Assembly (NCBI GenBank): GCA_015063725.1
Contig: SVTP01000014.1
Location: 1 to 51,368, forward strand
Source: Oscillospiraceae bacterium
GTDB taxonomy: Bacteria > Bacillota > Clostridia > Oscillospirales > CAG-272
Direction of reading: 5' to 3'
Length of the DNA: 51,368 nt
In this document: in pieces, positions 32,867 to 42,031 of the stretch
Position numbering within the stretch: the first letter of the stretch is position 1
How the letters are laid out: each line of letters starts with the position of its first letter
Notes under the pieces: model-generated
Databases searched by the model: none
What the model saw: the letters and a program-made list of their open reading frames with translations, nothing else
What the model was told of the DNA's origin: nothing
Position numbers and translations under genes: made by a program

Positions 32867-34504
32867 ATGCAACAAGCGAACGAGCTGCGTGAACGAATGA
32901 TTCAAGAATTTGCCGAGAACTATATGGAAAAGCTTTTCTATTTCTGTCTCAAAAAGACGGGAAACACGAACGAGGCAGAGGACTTGACACAAGAGATCGC
33001 GCTTCAAATCATCGGTTCTTTGAACAAAGGAACGATCCCCACAAGCTTCTCGGGTTGGGTATGGCAGATCGCGCGCAACTGCTATGCCGGGTGGGCAACC
33101 GCAAAGCACCGCCGCCAAGAGGCGATAAGCGGCTCCGACATTGGCGATTATGAAATTGAGGACACAAGTGAGAGCATCCTTGATGAAATGATACATACAG
33201 AGCAAATGTCTCTGCTTCGGCGAGAGCTGGCGTTCATCAAAAGCGATTATCGCAACATCGTCGTCGCCTATTACATCGAAAATAAGAGCATTCGCCAAAT
33301 TGCATTAGCCCTCACACTCCCCGAAAACACGGTCAAGTCCAGACTTTTCCGTGCAAGAGAAATTTTGAAAGAAGGTATGGATATGGCAAGAGGATTTGGA
33401 AAAAGAAGTTATAAGCCGGAAGAGATTGCATTCACCAACAGCTGCAGTGCTTTTGGAGATTGCGGTCAGCCTTGGAATATTCTTCAACACGCAATGTATA
33501 AAAATATTTTTCTGGAAGCCTATGGAAACCCATCAACTGCAGAAGAACTTTCTATAGAGCTTGGCATTGCGCTTCCTTATATGGAAGATGAGTTGGAATA
33601 TTTAACAAAGCAAACGTTTTTGGTTAAGCGTGAAAACAAATATGAAACATCCTTTCCCATCATTGGTAAAGATGTGCAAGAAAAAATTTGGTACTATAAT
33701 AGTGGGGTTGCCGAAAGACTTACCACTCTCTTTGAGCAATTTATCGATCAGTTTTCAAAGGCGTGCGAGGGAAGCGGAATTTCCTATTACGGTAAGTACA
33801 CAACATACGAGGATGCGAAATGGGCTCTTTTAATGGCGGTATTTGATACATTCGCTCGTACAGAATATGACGGAAAATTTGAATACACCAAACGTCCGGA
33901 TAACGGAAGATGGGATATTGTCGGGTATCAGGGCGCAGATATTCCGTATCTTCCTTGGGTGGGACTGCATGGTGCTATGCGTTCTTCTGTCCCTTTTAGC
34001 CAATATAAGTTCAATTACAAAAACATTGAAAGTAATACACCTTCCCATCTTAGCCCCGAGGAAGCAAACACCTTGAAATCAGTGGCAGAGGGTAAATGGG
34101 AACAGTGCAGTCAAGCTTTGCTCGATAAGCTTTTGAAGTATGGATATATTCGAAAGAAAGATGAAAGATACGAGCCTGCAATCGTGGTATTCAACATGGA
34201 AGAGATCAAGGGTGTAAATAAGTTCTCCGAGTTGGAAGTTGATGCGGTTGCTTGTGCCTTTAAGGAGGTTGCTCAAATTGCAAAGGAAATCAAGCGTATT
34301 ATCTCTGATGCCAAGAATTTTGCATTTAAGCTTACTGCCGATTCGCTTCCGCCTTTGTTCAAAAACGATGAACGGATGTGCTATTTTGCCTGCAGGAACA
34401 GTATGCTGGGAAGAGATCTTGTGTTAGATCAAGCGATTAAGCACGGCTGGATCAAATATGACGAAAACACCAGCAAAGTAATAGGAGCATATATCTGTAT
34501 TTAA
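32867..34504 (+). CDS. ECF-like sigma factor with very long C-terminal extension
   Basis: The 545-residue protein begins as a sigma-70/ECF factor. Region 2 (about 1-80) has EAEDLTQEIALQI, SFSGWVWQIARN. Region 4 (about 120-175) has the helix-turn-helix SIRQIALALTLPENTVKSRLFRAREIL. About 365 more residues follow. These hold a predicted winged helix (PSTAEELSIELGIALPYMEDELEYL, about 220-245) and a large unrecognised domain, with Cys in TNSCSAFGDCG. ECF factors are normally about 180-200 residues, so the tail may be a built-in sensor or regulator. GAAGGAGGTG before ATG 32867 decides the start. No anti-sigma gene is adjacent. Confidence 0.85.
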   Translation: MQQANELRERMIQEFAENYMEKLFYFCLKKTGNTNEAEDLTQEIALQIIGSLNKGTIPTSFSGWVWQIARNCYAGWATAKHRRQEAISGSDIGDYEIEDTSESILDEMIHTEQMSLLRRELAFIKSDYRNIVVAYYIENKSIRQIALALTLPENTVKSRLFRAREILKEGMDMARGFGKRSYKPEEIAFTNSCSAFGDCGQPWNILQHAMYKNIFLEAYGNPSTAEELSIELGIALPYMEDELEYLTKQTFLVKRENKYETSFPIIGKDVQEKIWYYNSGVAERLTTLFEQFIDQFSKACEGSGISYYGKYTTYEDAKWALLMAVFDTFARTEYDGKFEYTKRPDNGRWDIVGYQGADIPYLPWVGLHGAMRSSVPFSQYKFNYKNIESNTPSHLSPEEANTLKSVAEGKWEQCSQALLDKLLKYGYIRKKDERYEPAIVVFNMEEIKGVNKFSELEVDAVACAFKEVAQIAKEIKRIISDAKNFAFKLTADSLPPLFKNDERMCYFACRNSMLGRDLVLDQAIKHGWIKYDENTSKVIGAYICI

Positions 34505-34519
34505 TCAAAACACAAAACA

Positions 34520-34557
34520 CACCGCCGAGAGTTACCGTTTGGTCACTCTCGGCGGTG
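34520..34557 (+). terminator. Terminator of the sigma factor gene
   Basis: CACCGCCGAGAGT / ACTCTCGGCGGTG, 13-base-pair stem followed by TTTTC. Confidence 0.88.
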
Positions 34558-34584
34558 TTTTCGCTTTGCTCAAATTCGTTAAAG

Positions 34585-34702
34585 CGGGGCGTCGAGGACG
34601 TCGCCCCCTACAAAGAATTATGTTTTTCAATGTAGGGGCGACCATCGGTCGTCCGTCTAAAAAATGATAAATCATCGCGGACGTGCAATGCACGCCCCTA
34701 CA
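34585..34702. repeat. GTAGGGGCG repeats
   Basis: GCGGGGCGTCGAGGACGTCGCCCC hairpin, then TGTAGGGGCGACCATCGGTCGTCCG ... GACGTGCAATGCACGCCCCTAC. The second part matches 4030-4100. Non-coding. Confidence 0.7.
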
Positions 34703-34714
34703 TTTGTCTCTATT

Positions 34715-34889
34715 CAACTTTCTTAGCGAGTAGGGTCTCGGTGGTCCCTAATCGCTTGCGATAGCAAAAGCGCGCCAAGTGGCGCGCGCCGACTGTCTGT
34801 TCGTAAACCAACGACTTTGTTTAGATAATGATTGTGCGAAAGTTTTTGAGGGGGTGCAGGGGGAACTTTTTGAAAAAAGTTCCCCCTGC
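34715..34889 (-). repeat. Composite 3'-end repeat, copy 5 (behind alpha-mannosidase)
   Basis: On the minus strand, eight bases after the GH38 stop: hairpin GCAGGGGGAAC/GTTCCCCCTGC (34889-34856), tail ACCCCCTCAAAAACTTTCGCAC, then the modular half with GGCGCGCGCCACTTGGCGCGC, ending ACCCTACTCGCTAAGAAAGTTG (34736-34715). Confidence 0.8.
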
Positions 34890-34896
34890 GTCTCTT

Positions 34897-37272
34897 TTAG
34901 ATATCTATGATTTTCAACTCATACCGTCCAAACTCCAAGGTCTCGTCATAGCCGAGGGTGGGGATGGAAACGTGTACGGTTTCGGGTTTGATGGTTGTGT
35001 TATAAAGGGTAATTTGATAACCGTTTTCGGTTTGGCGCATCGAGGAGAGCAGAACTCTCTCGTTGTCAAGGGTGACGGCGGGGGCGGGGCGTTGTCCTTC
35101 TCCAGACGGGAAGAAAGAAAGCGCGAAAGGCTCCTCGTTAAAGGCTTGCGCCATGCGATCGACGTGCTTATCTGCCGTAATGCGGAAGGAGAATCGGCGC
35201 TCGCCCATATCCATGTGGTCGCACCAACGGTCGTGCGGTGCAAGCTGACGGGGGCCGATGGTGTGTGCCGAATAGATGGGGGTGCGGAGTAGGGAGATCT
35301 TCATCGAGTGTCCCGTAAAGCTGCCGCCGTGCGTGCCGCGATTGATGATATATACGCGATCCTCGGCATTGTGAATGCCGCACCACTTGTGGCAAACCGC
35401 TTCTCTTTCATCGTGGAAGAGCTCCTCGCGACCAAACGCGGTCTCACCTACGGGAACGCCCTCAAAGGCGGTGTCGACGTGATATTTGAGCATCTTGTTG
35501 GGCTCGCCCGAAAAGATGAGAATATCCACGTCCATATAGTTGCTGTTCTTGGGCATGGTGTACTCTACCATCGCGGTGGAGCGGTTGTATTTGAAGAACG
35601 CCTGCACCTTGGTGCGAACGTCGCCGTCCTCAACTACGCGCACGTTGGGCGTTTTGTCGTCGGGGTAGCCAACAAAGTCGCAAGCCTCGGCATCGCTCAT
35701 CAGCTCAAAGGATGCAAGGTGCTGACGGAAGTTGTCGGTGGTCATTGCCCAGGCGTCCTCGCAGTCGCGGTAGTATTCCAGAGCGCCGCCGTTCTCGATG
35801 AGCGTCTTGCCGTTTGCTGCGAAGGTAAAGAGACCTGTTTTGCGGTCAACAGACATCGCGATTTGATCGTTTGCAACCTCAATTTTGTCATCGGGGTATT
35901 GCAAAACGGGAAGATCTGCCTTGTTTTTGACTTCCAGATGGCAGTCAAAACGGCTGATGGATGCAGGTGCGAGAGTGGCGTGGAAGCTGACCTTTTGCGG
36001 CCAGTCGAGGTTAAAGGTGCAGTTGGGTTTTTCGTTTTGCGAGGGCAGGGCATTGCCTTTCTCGTCATAAACGGTGGCAACCGTCTTTTGTCCCTCGTTC
36101 CAGTTCTGGTCCTCGAGCATAAAGCTCATTTCAAAGTCGCCCTCAACAGGGTAGGGGTGCGGATTGAAGATCATAACGGGAATCTCTTGTCTGTTGCCCT
36201 TTCTCTGCCCTTGGCAGAGCTTGAAGAAGGCTTTGGTAAAGAGCTTGTCGCAAATTTCCGAGCCGTAGGCAAGGGTACGCAGACCGTCCTCTTCTACCAT
36301 CTTAATGCCCGAGCCGGGCAGAACGTCATGGAACTGACAGAACGCGATCGCCTTTTTGGCTTTGAGCAGCTCGTCGGCGTTGTAGTCGGCATTGGTTGCG
36401 AGAGCGGCATAGCTCATGATTTTTTCGGTCATGGCAATCTGGTTCTCCAGCTTGGTGTGCGCTTGCTTCATGCGTACCATCGAGGTGTAGCAGCCAACCA
36501 TCGAGGAGATCAAAGATTCGCTCACTGTGCGCAGCTTGGTGCGGTCCAGTGTTGCAAAAAATGCCTCGGGGGTGGAGTGGAACATTTCAATATCGCCTAC
36601 CTTCATACGCTCGGCAATCGCCGCCAAGTCCTCGCGTGAAGCACCGCCGCCGTGGTTGCCAATGCCCCACATGCACATCGATTCCTCGCGCTCGGGGCCG
36701 TGAGAGAAGTGCTCGTTGATCTTTTTCACGGCTTCCCCCTTGAGGGAGCCGTAGCCGTCATAAAGACTGTGGACGGGGATGGTGCTGGCATCAAAGCCGC
36801 GCCACAAAAAGCTGCCCGCAAGCCACTCGGGGCGCTTGGAAAGATACGCCTCAAAGCCTGTTTTGTTAAGAATTTGTACAAGACCGCGTGTGTGACCAAA
36901 AGAGTCCACGTTCATGGCGATCTTGGGTTCAACGCCGAATTTTTCTTTGAAATATTTGCGCCCCATTGCAATTTGGGAGAGCAGACTCTCGCCCGAGGTC
37001 ATTACGCAGTCGGGCTGCAGATACCAACCGCCAATAATGTTCCATTTACCCTCTTTTACAAGGCGTTGGATGCGCGCAAAAAGGGCAGGCTCGTGCTCCT
37101 CTACCCATTCGTAAAGGAGAGCCTCGTTGTGGTTAAAAATATATCCGTCATATTCCTCGCAAAAGTCTGCCGCTACGCGGAAGGTAGAAATTGCCTCGGC
37201 AAGTCCCTCGTTCCAGCGCCACAGCCATGCGGGGTCAAGATGTGCGTTTGATACCAGATGCAGTTTTTTCAT
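34897..37272 (-). CDS. Glycoside hydrolase family 38 alpha-mannosidase
   Basis: This 791-residue GH38 enzyme hydrolyses alpha-mannosides. The catalytic domain opens with SNAHLDPAWLWRW (zinc His/Asp), and the nucleophile Asp is in NVDSFGHTRG (about residue 130). EDGWAMT-like and HDVLPGSG zinc/His sites follow, then the middle helical and C-terminal beta domains. No signal peptide is present, so it acts in the cytoplasm on imported oligosaccharides. GGAG precedes ATG 37272. The next gene upstream is divergent. Released mannose could feed the D-lyxose/mannose-type isomerase operon, but this is inference. Confidence 0.92.
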   Translation of the reverse strand: MKKLHLVSNAHLDPAWLWRWNEGLAEAISTFRVAADFCEEYDGYIFNHNEALLYEWVEEHEPALFARIQRLVKEGKWNIIGGWYLQPDCVMTSGESLLSQIAMGRKYFKEKFGVEPKIAMNVDSFGHTRGLVQILNKTGFEAYLSKRPEWLAGSFLWRGFDASTIPVHSLYDGYGSLKGEAVKKINEHFSHGPEREESMCMWGIGNHGGGASREDLAAIAERMKVGDIEMFHSTPEAFFATLDRTKLRTVSESLISSMVGCYTSMVRMKQAHTKLENQIAMTEKIMSYAALATNADYNADELLKAKKAIAFCQFHDVLPGSGIKMVEEDGLRTLAYGSEICDKLFTKAFFKLCQGQRKGNRQEIPVMIFNPHPYPVEGDFEMSFMLEDQNWNEGQKTVATVYDEKGNALPSQNEKPNCTFNLDWPQKVSFHATLAPASISRFDCHLEVKNKADLPVLQYPDDKIEVANDQIAMSVDRKTGLFTFAANGKTLIENGGALEYYRDCEDAWAMTTDNFRQHLASFELMSDAEACDFVGYPDDKTPNVRVVEDGDVRTKVQAFFKYNRSTAMVEYTMPKNSNYMDVDILIFSGEPNKMLKYHVDTAFEGVPVGETAFGREELFHDEREAVCHKWCGIHNAEDRVYIINRGTHGGSFTGHSMKISLLRTPIYSAHTIGPRQLAPHDRWCDHMDMGERRFSFRITADKHVDRMAQAFNEEPFALSFFPSGEGQRPAPAVTLDNERVLLSSMRQTENGYQITLYNTTIKPETVHVSIPTLGYDETLEFGRYELKIIDI

Positions 37273-37396
37273 AACAGTGTCTCCGTTCTGCGGAATTTCG
37301 GGGCGCTTTGTCAAAAAGCGACAGATGGGATGCGTTGCCCCATTTAGTTATATCATAAATTAACAGTATTTGCAACACTTTTTATCAAAAAAGCGA

Positions 37397-37425
37397 TTGA
37401 CATTTGTAAATAAAGTTGTTATAAT
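37397..37425 (+). promoter_or_regulatory. Promoter of the uronate operon
   Basis: TTGACA (37397-37402), 17 bases and TATAAT (37420-37425), full consensus. The leader is about 100 bases; no clear operator was found. Confidence 0.8.
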
Positions 37426-37530
37426 ATAATAAAGTTAAAATGAAAAAGTGTTGCCAAAAATCGATTTGAACGGTCTTTGGGCAACACGACCTACATCTGT
37501 CACAGACGGACAAACAGAAAGGACAATACT

Positions 37531-38403
37531 ATGGCAAAATTTTTGATCTCCGCTTTTGCAGACGAAGCACACAACGGCATTAACGGACAGGTAGAAGCAC
37601 TGAAGAGAAACGGACTGTTTTGCATTGAGCCCCGTGCAATGAATTTTGGCGCGGTGCTTGCAAAGACCGACGAGGAGCTTGCCGCCATCAAAAAGCGTTT
37701 TGATGACGAGGGCATCATCGTTCCTTCCTTTGGTTCTCCCATTGGCAAATATAAAATCACCGACGATTTCGAGCCGCATCTGGCATCCTTCCGCCGCGCG
37801 CTCCAGGTTTGCAAGGCGCTTGACACCAAGCGTATGCGCATCTTCAGCTTCTTTGTTCCGCAGGACAAGCTCGACGAGTACCGCGACGAGGTCATCAGAA
37901 GAATGAAGATCATGGTAGCCGAGGCTACCGAGGCAGGCATCACCCTTTGCCATGAGAACGAGAGCGAGATCTACGGTCAGGAGCCCGAGAGAGTTGCCGA
38001 TCTGCTCGCATCCGTTCCCGGTCTGCGCGCCATCTATGACCCCGCAAACTACGTTTACTACGAAAGCGACCCTGTTAAGGGACTTGAGGCAACACTGCCT
38101 TACTTCGAATATATGCACGTTAAGGATTGCCTTTATGAAGGTCACACGCTCGTTCCCGCAGGCGCGGGTGAGGGACGCCTGAAGGAAGCGCTCCAAAAGA
38201 TCGACGCCACTATCGACGGCGAGGTCGTACTCACCGTTGAGCCTCACCTGTTTGTTTCCGAGTCCTACAAGCAATTTGATGGCAAGGAGCTCAAAAACAA
38301 GTTTGTATTTGCAACCGCTGATGAGGCATTTGACTGTGCAGTCAATGCGCTCAAGGATATGCTGGCTGAAATCGGTCACCCCGTTGTAGACGGCAGAGCA
38401 TAA
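37531..38403 (+). CDS. Sugar phosphate isomerase/epimerase family protein (TIM barrel)
   Basis: This 290-residue AP-endonuclease-2-like TIM barrel has metal-site motifs CHENESEI (Glu, about residue 140), YDPANYVY (Asp, about 170), MHVKDC (His) and LTVEPHL (Glu, about 235). It is the first gene of the operon. In known gene sets, such proteins next to Gfo/Idh/MocA oxidoreductases act as epimerases or as lyases on 3-keto-sugars, but the substrate here is unknown. AGAAAGGA precedes ATG 37531. Its stop overlaps the next start (TAATG). Confidence 0.85.
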   Translation: MAKFLISAFADEAHNGINGQVEALKRNGLFCIEPRAMNFGAVLAKTDEELAAIKKRFDDEGIIVPSFGSPIGKYKITDDFEPHLASFRRALQVCKALDTKRMRIFSFFVPQDKLDEYRDEVIRRMKIMVAEATEAGITLCHENESEIYGQEPERVADLLASVPGLRAIYDPANYVYYESDPVKGLEATLPYFEYMHVKDCLYEGHTLVPAGAGEGRLKEALQKIDATIDGEVVLTVEPHLFVSESYKQFDGKELKNKFVFATADEAFDCAVNALKDMLAEIGHPVVDGRA

Positions 38404-39578
38404 TGCAAAAGGTCAGATTTGGCATTGTTGGCATCGGCAACATGGGCACAGCGCATTGCAAATCCTTTTTGGAAGGCAAGATCGCAAACGGTGTACTGAC
38501 TGCCATTTGCAACAAGCGTACGTCCAAAATGGATGCGATATTGGCGCTTGACGGAGCCGAGGATGTTGTAGCCTTTACCGATTACAAGGAGCTGCTGCAC
38601 AGCGGTCTTTGCGATGCCATCATCGTTGCCGTTCCGCCGTATGACCACGCAACCATGGTCACCGAAGCACTCGAGGCAGGGCTTCACGTCATTTGCGAAA
38701 AGCCCGCGGGTGTTTACACCAAGCAGGTGAAAGAAATGAATGCGGTAGCCGCGCGGTCGGATAAGCTTTTTGGCATGATGTTCAATCAGCGATCCAACCC
38801 CATCTACCGCCAAATGCAACAGATGGTGGCAGACGGCGATCTTGGCGAGATCAAGCGCGTCAACTGGATCATTACAAATTGGTATCGCTCGCAAAACTAC
38901 TTTGACATCGGTGGCTGGAGAGCCACTTGGAAGGGCGAGGGCGGCGGCGTGCTGTTTAACCAATGTCCGCACCAAATTGACTTGCTTCAATGGATCGTGG
39001 GAATGCTGCCCACAAAAATACATGCCCATTGCCACTTTGGCAAATGGCACGATATCGAGGTCGAGGATGACGTCACCGCCTATATGGAATTTCCAAACGG
39101 CGCTACGGGCGTGTTTGTCACTTCTACGGCAGATGCCCCCGGCACAAACCGCTTTGAGATCACGGGTACGCGCGGACGCCTTGTTTGTGAGAACGATCGA
39201 TTGATGTTTGACCGACTGAAGGTTGATGAGCGCGAATTCTGCCGCACGGCACGCGCATTTGTTAACCCCGAATATCGAACCTGTGAAATCGTCACCCTCG
39301 GCAGCAACGACCAACATGTAGGAATTATCAACAATTTCGCCAATGCAATTTTGGGAATTGAGCCTTTGTTCGTCAAAGGCGAGGAGGGCATCAGGAGCGT
39401 GCAAATGATGAACGCGATGCTGCTTTCTACCTGGCTTGACAGAGCCGTAGAGCTTCCCATCGACGATGAACTTTATTTAGAGGAGCTTGACCGTCGCATT
39501 GCGGCAAGCACCGCAACCGTAAAAGAAAGCGCCGACGTGGTTCTGGATATTTCAGGATCCTACGGCGGTGTTAAATAA
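38403..39578 (+). CDS. Gfo/Idh/MocA family oxidoreductase
   Basis: This 391-residue NAD(P)-dependent sugar dehydrogenase has the Rossmann motif GIVGIGNMG (about residue 7), the catalytic EKPAG (about 99) and the second-domain WRATWKGEGGGVLFNQCPHQIDLLQW, which carries the usual His/Asp pair. It has no own strong ribosome site, so translation is probably coupled to the preceding gene. It probably oxidises a sugar or uronate hydroxyl. Confidence 0.9.
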   Translation: MQKVRFGIVGIGNMGTAHCKSFLEGKIANGVLTAICNKRTSKMDAILALDGAEDVVAFTDYKELLHSGLCDAIIVAVPPYDHATMVTEALEAGLHVICEKPAGVYTKQVKEMNAVAARSDKLFGMMFNQRSNPIYRQMQQMVADGDLGEIKRVNWIITNWYRSQNYFDIGGWRATWKGEGGGVLFNQCPHQIDLLQWIVGMLPTKIHAHCHFGKWHDIEVEDDVTAYMEFPNGATGVFVTSTADAPGTNRFEITGTRGRLVCENDRLMFDRLKVDEREFCRTARAFVNPEYRTCEIVTLGSNDQHVGIINNFANAILGIEPLFVKGEEGIRSVQMMNAMLLSTWLDRAVELPIDDELYLEELDRRIAASTATVKESADVVLDISGSYGGVK

Positions 39579-39616
39579 AGAAAAACAACCACCCAACCAA
39601 CTAAGAGGAACATATT

Positions 39617-40627
39617 ATGAGTACTTTCCGCATTGCCATTATCGGTTGTGGCGCCATCTGTGGCAACCACATCAACGGCATTCTCGCCGCAGGGCACAAG
39701 GTCTCTGCCTTGTGCGACATCCTTCCCGAGCGAGCACATGAAAAGATTGAAAAATTCGAGCTTTCCGACGTTTCAGTCTACACCGATTACGTAGAGCTGT
39801 TAGACAAAGAAAAGCCCGATGCCATCCACATCTGCACACCGCACTATCTGCACGCCCAAATGGCGATCGCGGCACTGGAGCGCGGCATTCACGTTCTGTG
39901 CGAAAAGCCCCTGGCTACCACTATGGAGCAGCTGCACGCAGTTCTTGCGGCAGAGGAGGCGAGCACCGCACAGCTTGGCGTATGTCAGCAAAACCGCTAT
40001 GAGCCCCGTATGCTCTGGCTGATGGATTACATCAAGGAGCACGGTGTAAAATCGGGACTTGGCATTGTGAGCTGGAAGAGAGATGCAAAATACTACGCTT
40101 CGGGCCCTTGGAGAGGCAAAATTCTTGAGGAAGGCGGCGGCGTAATGATCAACCAAGCGTTGCACACGCTTGACCTTCTCCAACACCTGTGCGGAATGCC
40201 CACCCACGTTACCGCGCATACAAGCAATGACTATCACAAGGATTGTATCGAGGTAGAGGATACTGCAACGGCGCATTTTGAGCTGCCCGACGGTATGATG
40301 TGCCACTTCTACGGCACGACTGCCGCAACTGCGGATCTGCCCGTTCAGCTGCAATTCGTCACTATGGATAAGGTTCGCGTTATCGCAGGCAATGACTTCG
40401 TTCTTCTGAACGGCAAGCCCGTTGAGATCGAGGACACGCGCGACCACGCAAACCTCGTTGGCAAAACCGTTTGGGGTACGGGGCACGCCATCCTCATCAA
40501 GGATTTTTACACCTGCATCGCAGAGGGACGTCCCTTCCGCGTGTCGGGCAAGGAGGCGGCAAAGGTCGTTCGCCTCATTCTTTCCATGTATCAATCAAAC
40601 GGCCAAAGAATTGAGATCCTGTCCTGA
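39617..40627 (+). CDS. Gfo/Idh/MocA family oxidoreductase
   Basis: A second, 336-residue member: IIGCGAICG nucleotide motif, CEKPLA (about residue 96), GPWRGKILEEGGGVMINQALHTLDLL. It is shorter than the first and not a near copy, so the two probably act on different positions or in opposite directions. AGAGGAA precedes the start. Confidence 0.9.
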   Translation: MSTFRIAIIGCGAICGNHINGILAAGHKVSALCDILPERAHEKIEKFELSDVSVYTDYVELLDKEKPDAIHICTPHYLHAQMAIAALERGIHVLCEKPLATTMEQLHAVLAAEEASTAQLGVCQQNRYEPRMLWLMDYIKEHGVKSGLGIVSWKRDAKYYASGPWRGKILEEGGGVMINQALHTLDLLQHLCGMPTHVTAHTSNDYHKDCIEVEDTATAHFELPDGMMCHFYGTTAATADLPVQLQFVTMDKVRVIAGNDFVLLNGKPVEIEDTRDHANLVGKTVWGTGHAILIKDFYTCIAEGRPFRVSGKEAAKVVRLILSMYQSNGQRIEILS

Positions 40628-40650
40628 TGGGATAGGGAAGGGAGAAACCG

Positions 40651-41982
40651 ATGAAAGAATTTTTTGGGGATGCACTCCTCTTAAACACCCCCGCGGCAGA
40701 AGCGCTTTATGCCGAGGTAAAGGATCTGCCTATTGTGGATTACCACTGTCACCTGAACGAGGCGGAGCTGCAAAACGATCGCAAGTTTGAGTCTTTGGGT
40801 GAATTGTGGCTTGCCGCCGACCACTACAAGTGGAGAGCGATGCGCCTTTGCGGTGTGGATGAAAAGTATATCACGGGGGATGCAAGCTTCTGGGAAAAGT
40901 ATCTCAAATACGCCGAGATCTTTCCGCTCCTTTGCGGCGGTCCGCTCTACTACTGGACGCAGCTGGAGCTGAAGCTGCTCTTTGATATTCGTGAGCCGCT
41001 GAGCTCCGAGAGTGCAGAGCGTATTTGGAACAAAGCAAACAAGGCACTCGAAACCCTGACCGCAAAGCAAATTCTCAAAAAGTTCCGTGTAGAATACGTT
41101 GCCACCACCGATGATCCTGCATCTCCTCTTTCGATGCACGGTGTGTGCGGCGATACCAACGTGCGCCCCACCTATCGCCCCGACTTCGCCCTGAATATGG
41201 ACGCGGCGGCGCTGGAGAGACTTGAGGGCGCTGTGGGGAAAAAGCTTGACACGCTTGCAGACCTGAAAAATGCACTTGAGGAAAGATTGGATTACTTCCT
41301 TTCCAAGGGCTGCAAAATTGCCGACCACGGCATGGACTTTTTGCCCATGTCTGATATCGGTGAGGAGAGAGCCGCCGCGCTTTATGCAAAGCGCACGACC
41401 TTGACCGAGGGCGAGCGTCAGGAGCTTTTCTCGCACCTGATGTATTTTATGGCAGCGCTTTATGCAAAGAACAACATTGTTATGCAGCTGCACTTTGCAA
41501 CCTTCCGCAACGTCAACACCACACTCGCAGGCGCCATTGGCCGCGACTCCGGTTTTGACATCATGCGCGGTCACGTCGACGTAGACGCGCTCGTTTACTT
41601 CTTCGATACTCTCGTCAAGAGAGGCGCACTTCCCAAAACGGTCATTTATACCCTCAACCCCGCCTGCGTTCCCGCAATGGCAACTCTCACAGGCGCGTTC
41701 CCGAATGTTCGCGTCGGTGCGGCTTGGTGGTTCAACGATACCGTCGAGGGCATTCGCGAGCAGCTCAAAAACGTCTCCGAGTACGCAGTGCTCGGAACCA
41801 ACCTTGGCATGCTGACCGACAGTCGCTCCTTGGCAAGCTACGCACGCTTTGACTTCTTCCGCCGCATCCTTGCCGACTTCGTTGGCGGCTACGTTGAGCG
41901 CGGAGAATACGATATGGCTGCCGCAAAACGCCTGATGGTGGGTGTTTGCTACAGCAACGTCAAAGCGTTTCTGAACCTGTAA
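40651..41982 (+). CDS. uxaC: Glucuronate/galacturonate isomerase
   Basis: UxaC converts D-glucuronate to D-fructuronate and D-galacturonate to D-tagaturonate. This 443-residue TIM-barrel amidohydrolase-superfamily enzyme shows VDYHCHL (metal His pair, about residue 31), ATTDDPASPL and QLHFATFRN. WWFNDTVEGI and LGTNLGMLTDSRSLASYARFDFF are family-specific. The length is slightly short but complete. It is followed 50 bases later by uxuA. Confidence 0.95.
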   Translation: MKEFFGDALLLNTPAAEALYAEVKDLPIVDYHCHLNEAELQNDRKFESLGELWLAADHYKWRAMRLCGVDEKYITGDASFWEKYLKYAEIFPLLCGGPLYYWTQLELKLLFDIREPLSSESAERIWNKANKALETLTAKQILKKFRVEYVATTDDPASPLSMHGVCGDTNVRPTYRPDFALNMDAAALERLEGAVGKKLDTLADLKNALEERLDYFLSKGCKIADHGMDFLPMSDIGEERAAALYAKRTTLTEGERQELFSHLMYFMAALYAKNNIVMQLHFATFRNVNTTLAGAIGRDSGFDIMRGHVDVDALVYFFDTLVKRGALPKTVIYTLNPACVPAMATLTGAFPNVRVGAAWWFNDTVEGIREQLKNVSEYAVLGTNLGMLTDSRSLASYARFDFFRRILADFVGGYVERGEYDMAAAKRLMVGVCYSNVKAFLNL

Positions 41983-42031
41983 TTGATAAAACACGACTAT
42001 AAAACACGAAATAAAGAAAGGACAAACGAAA

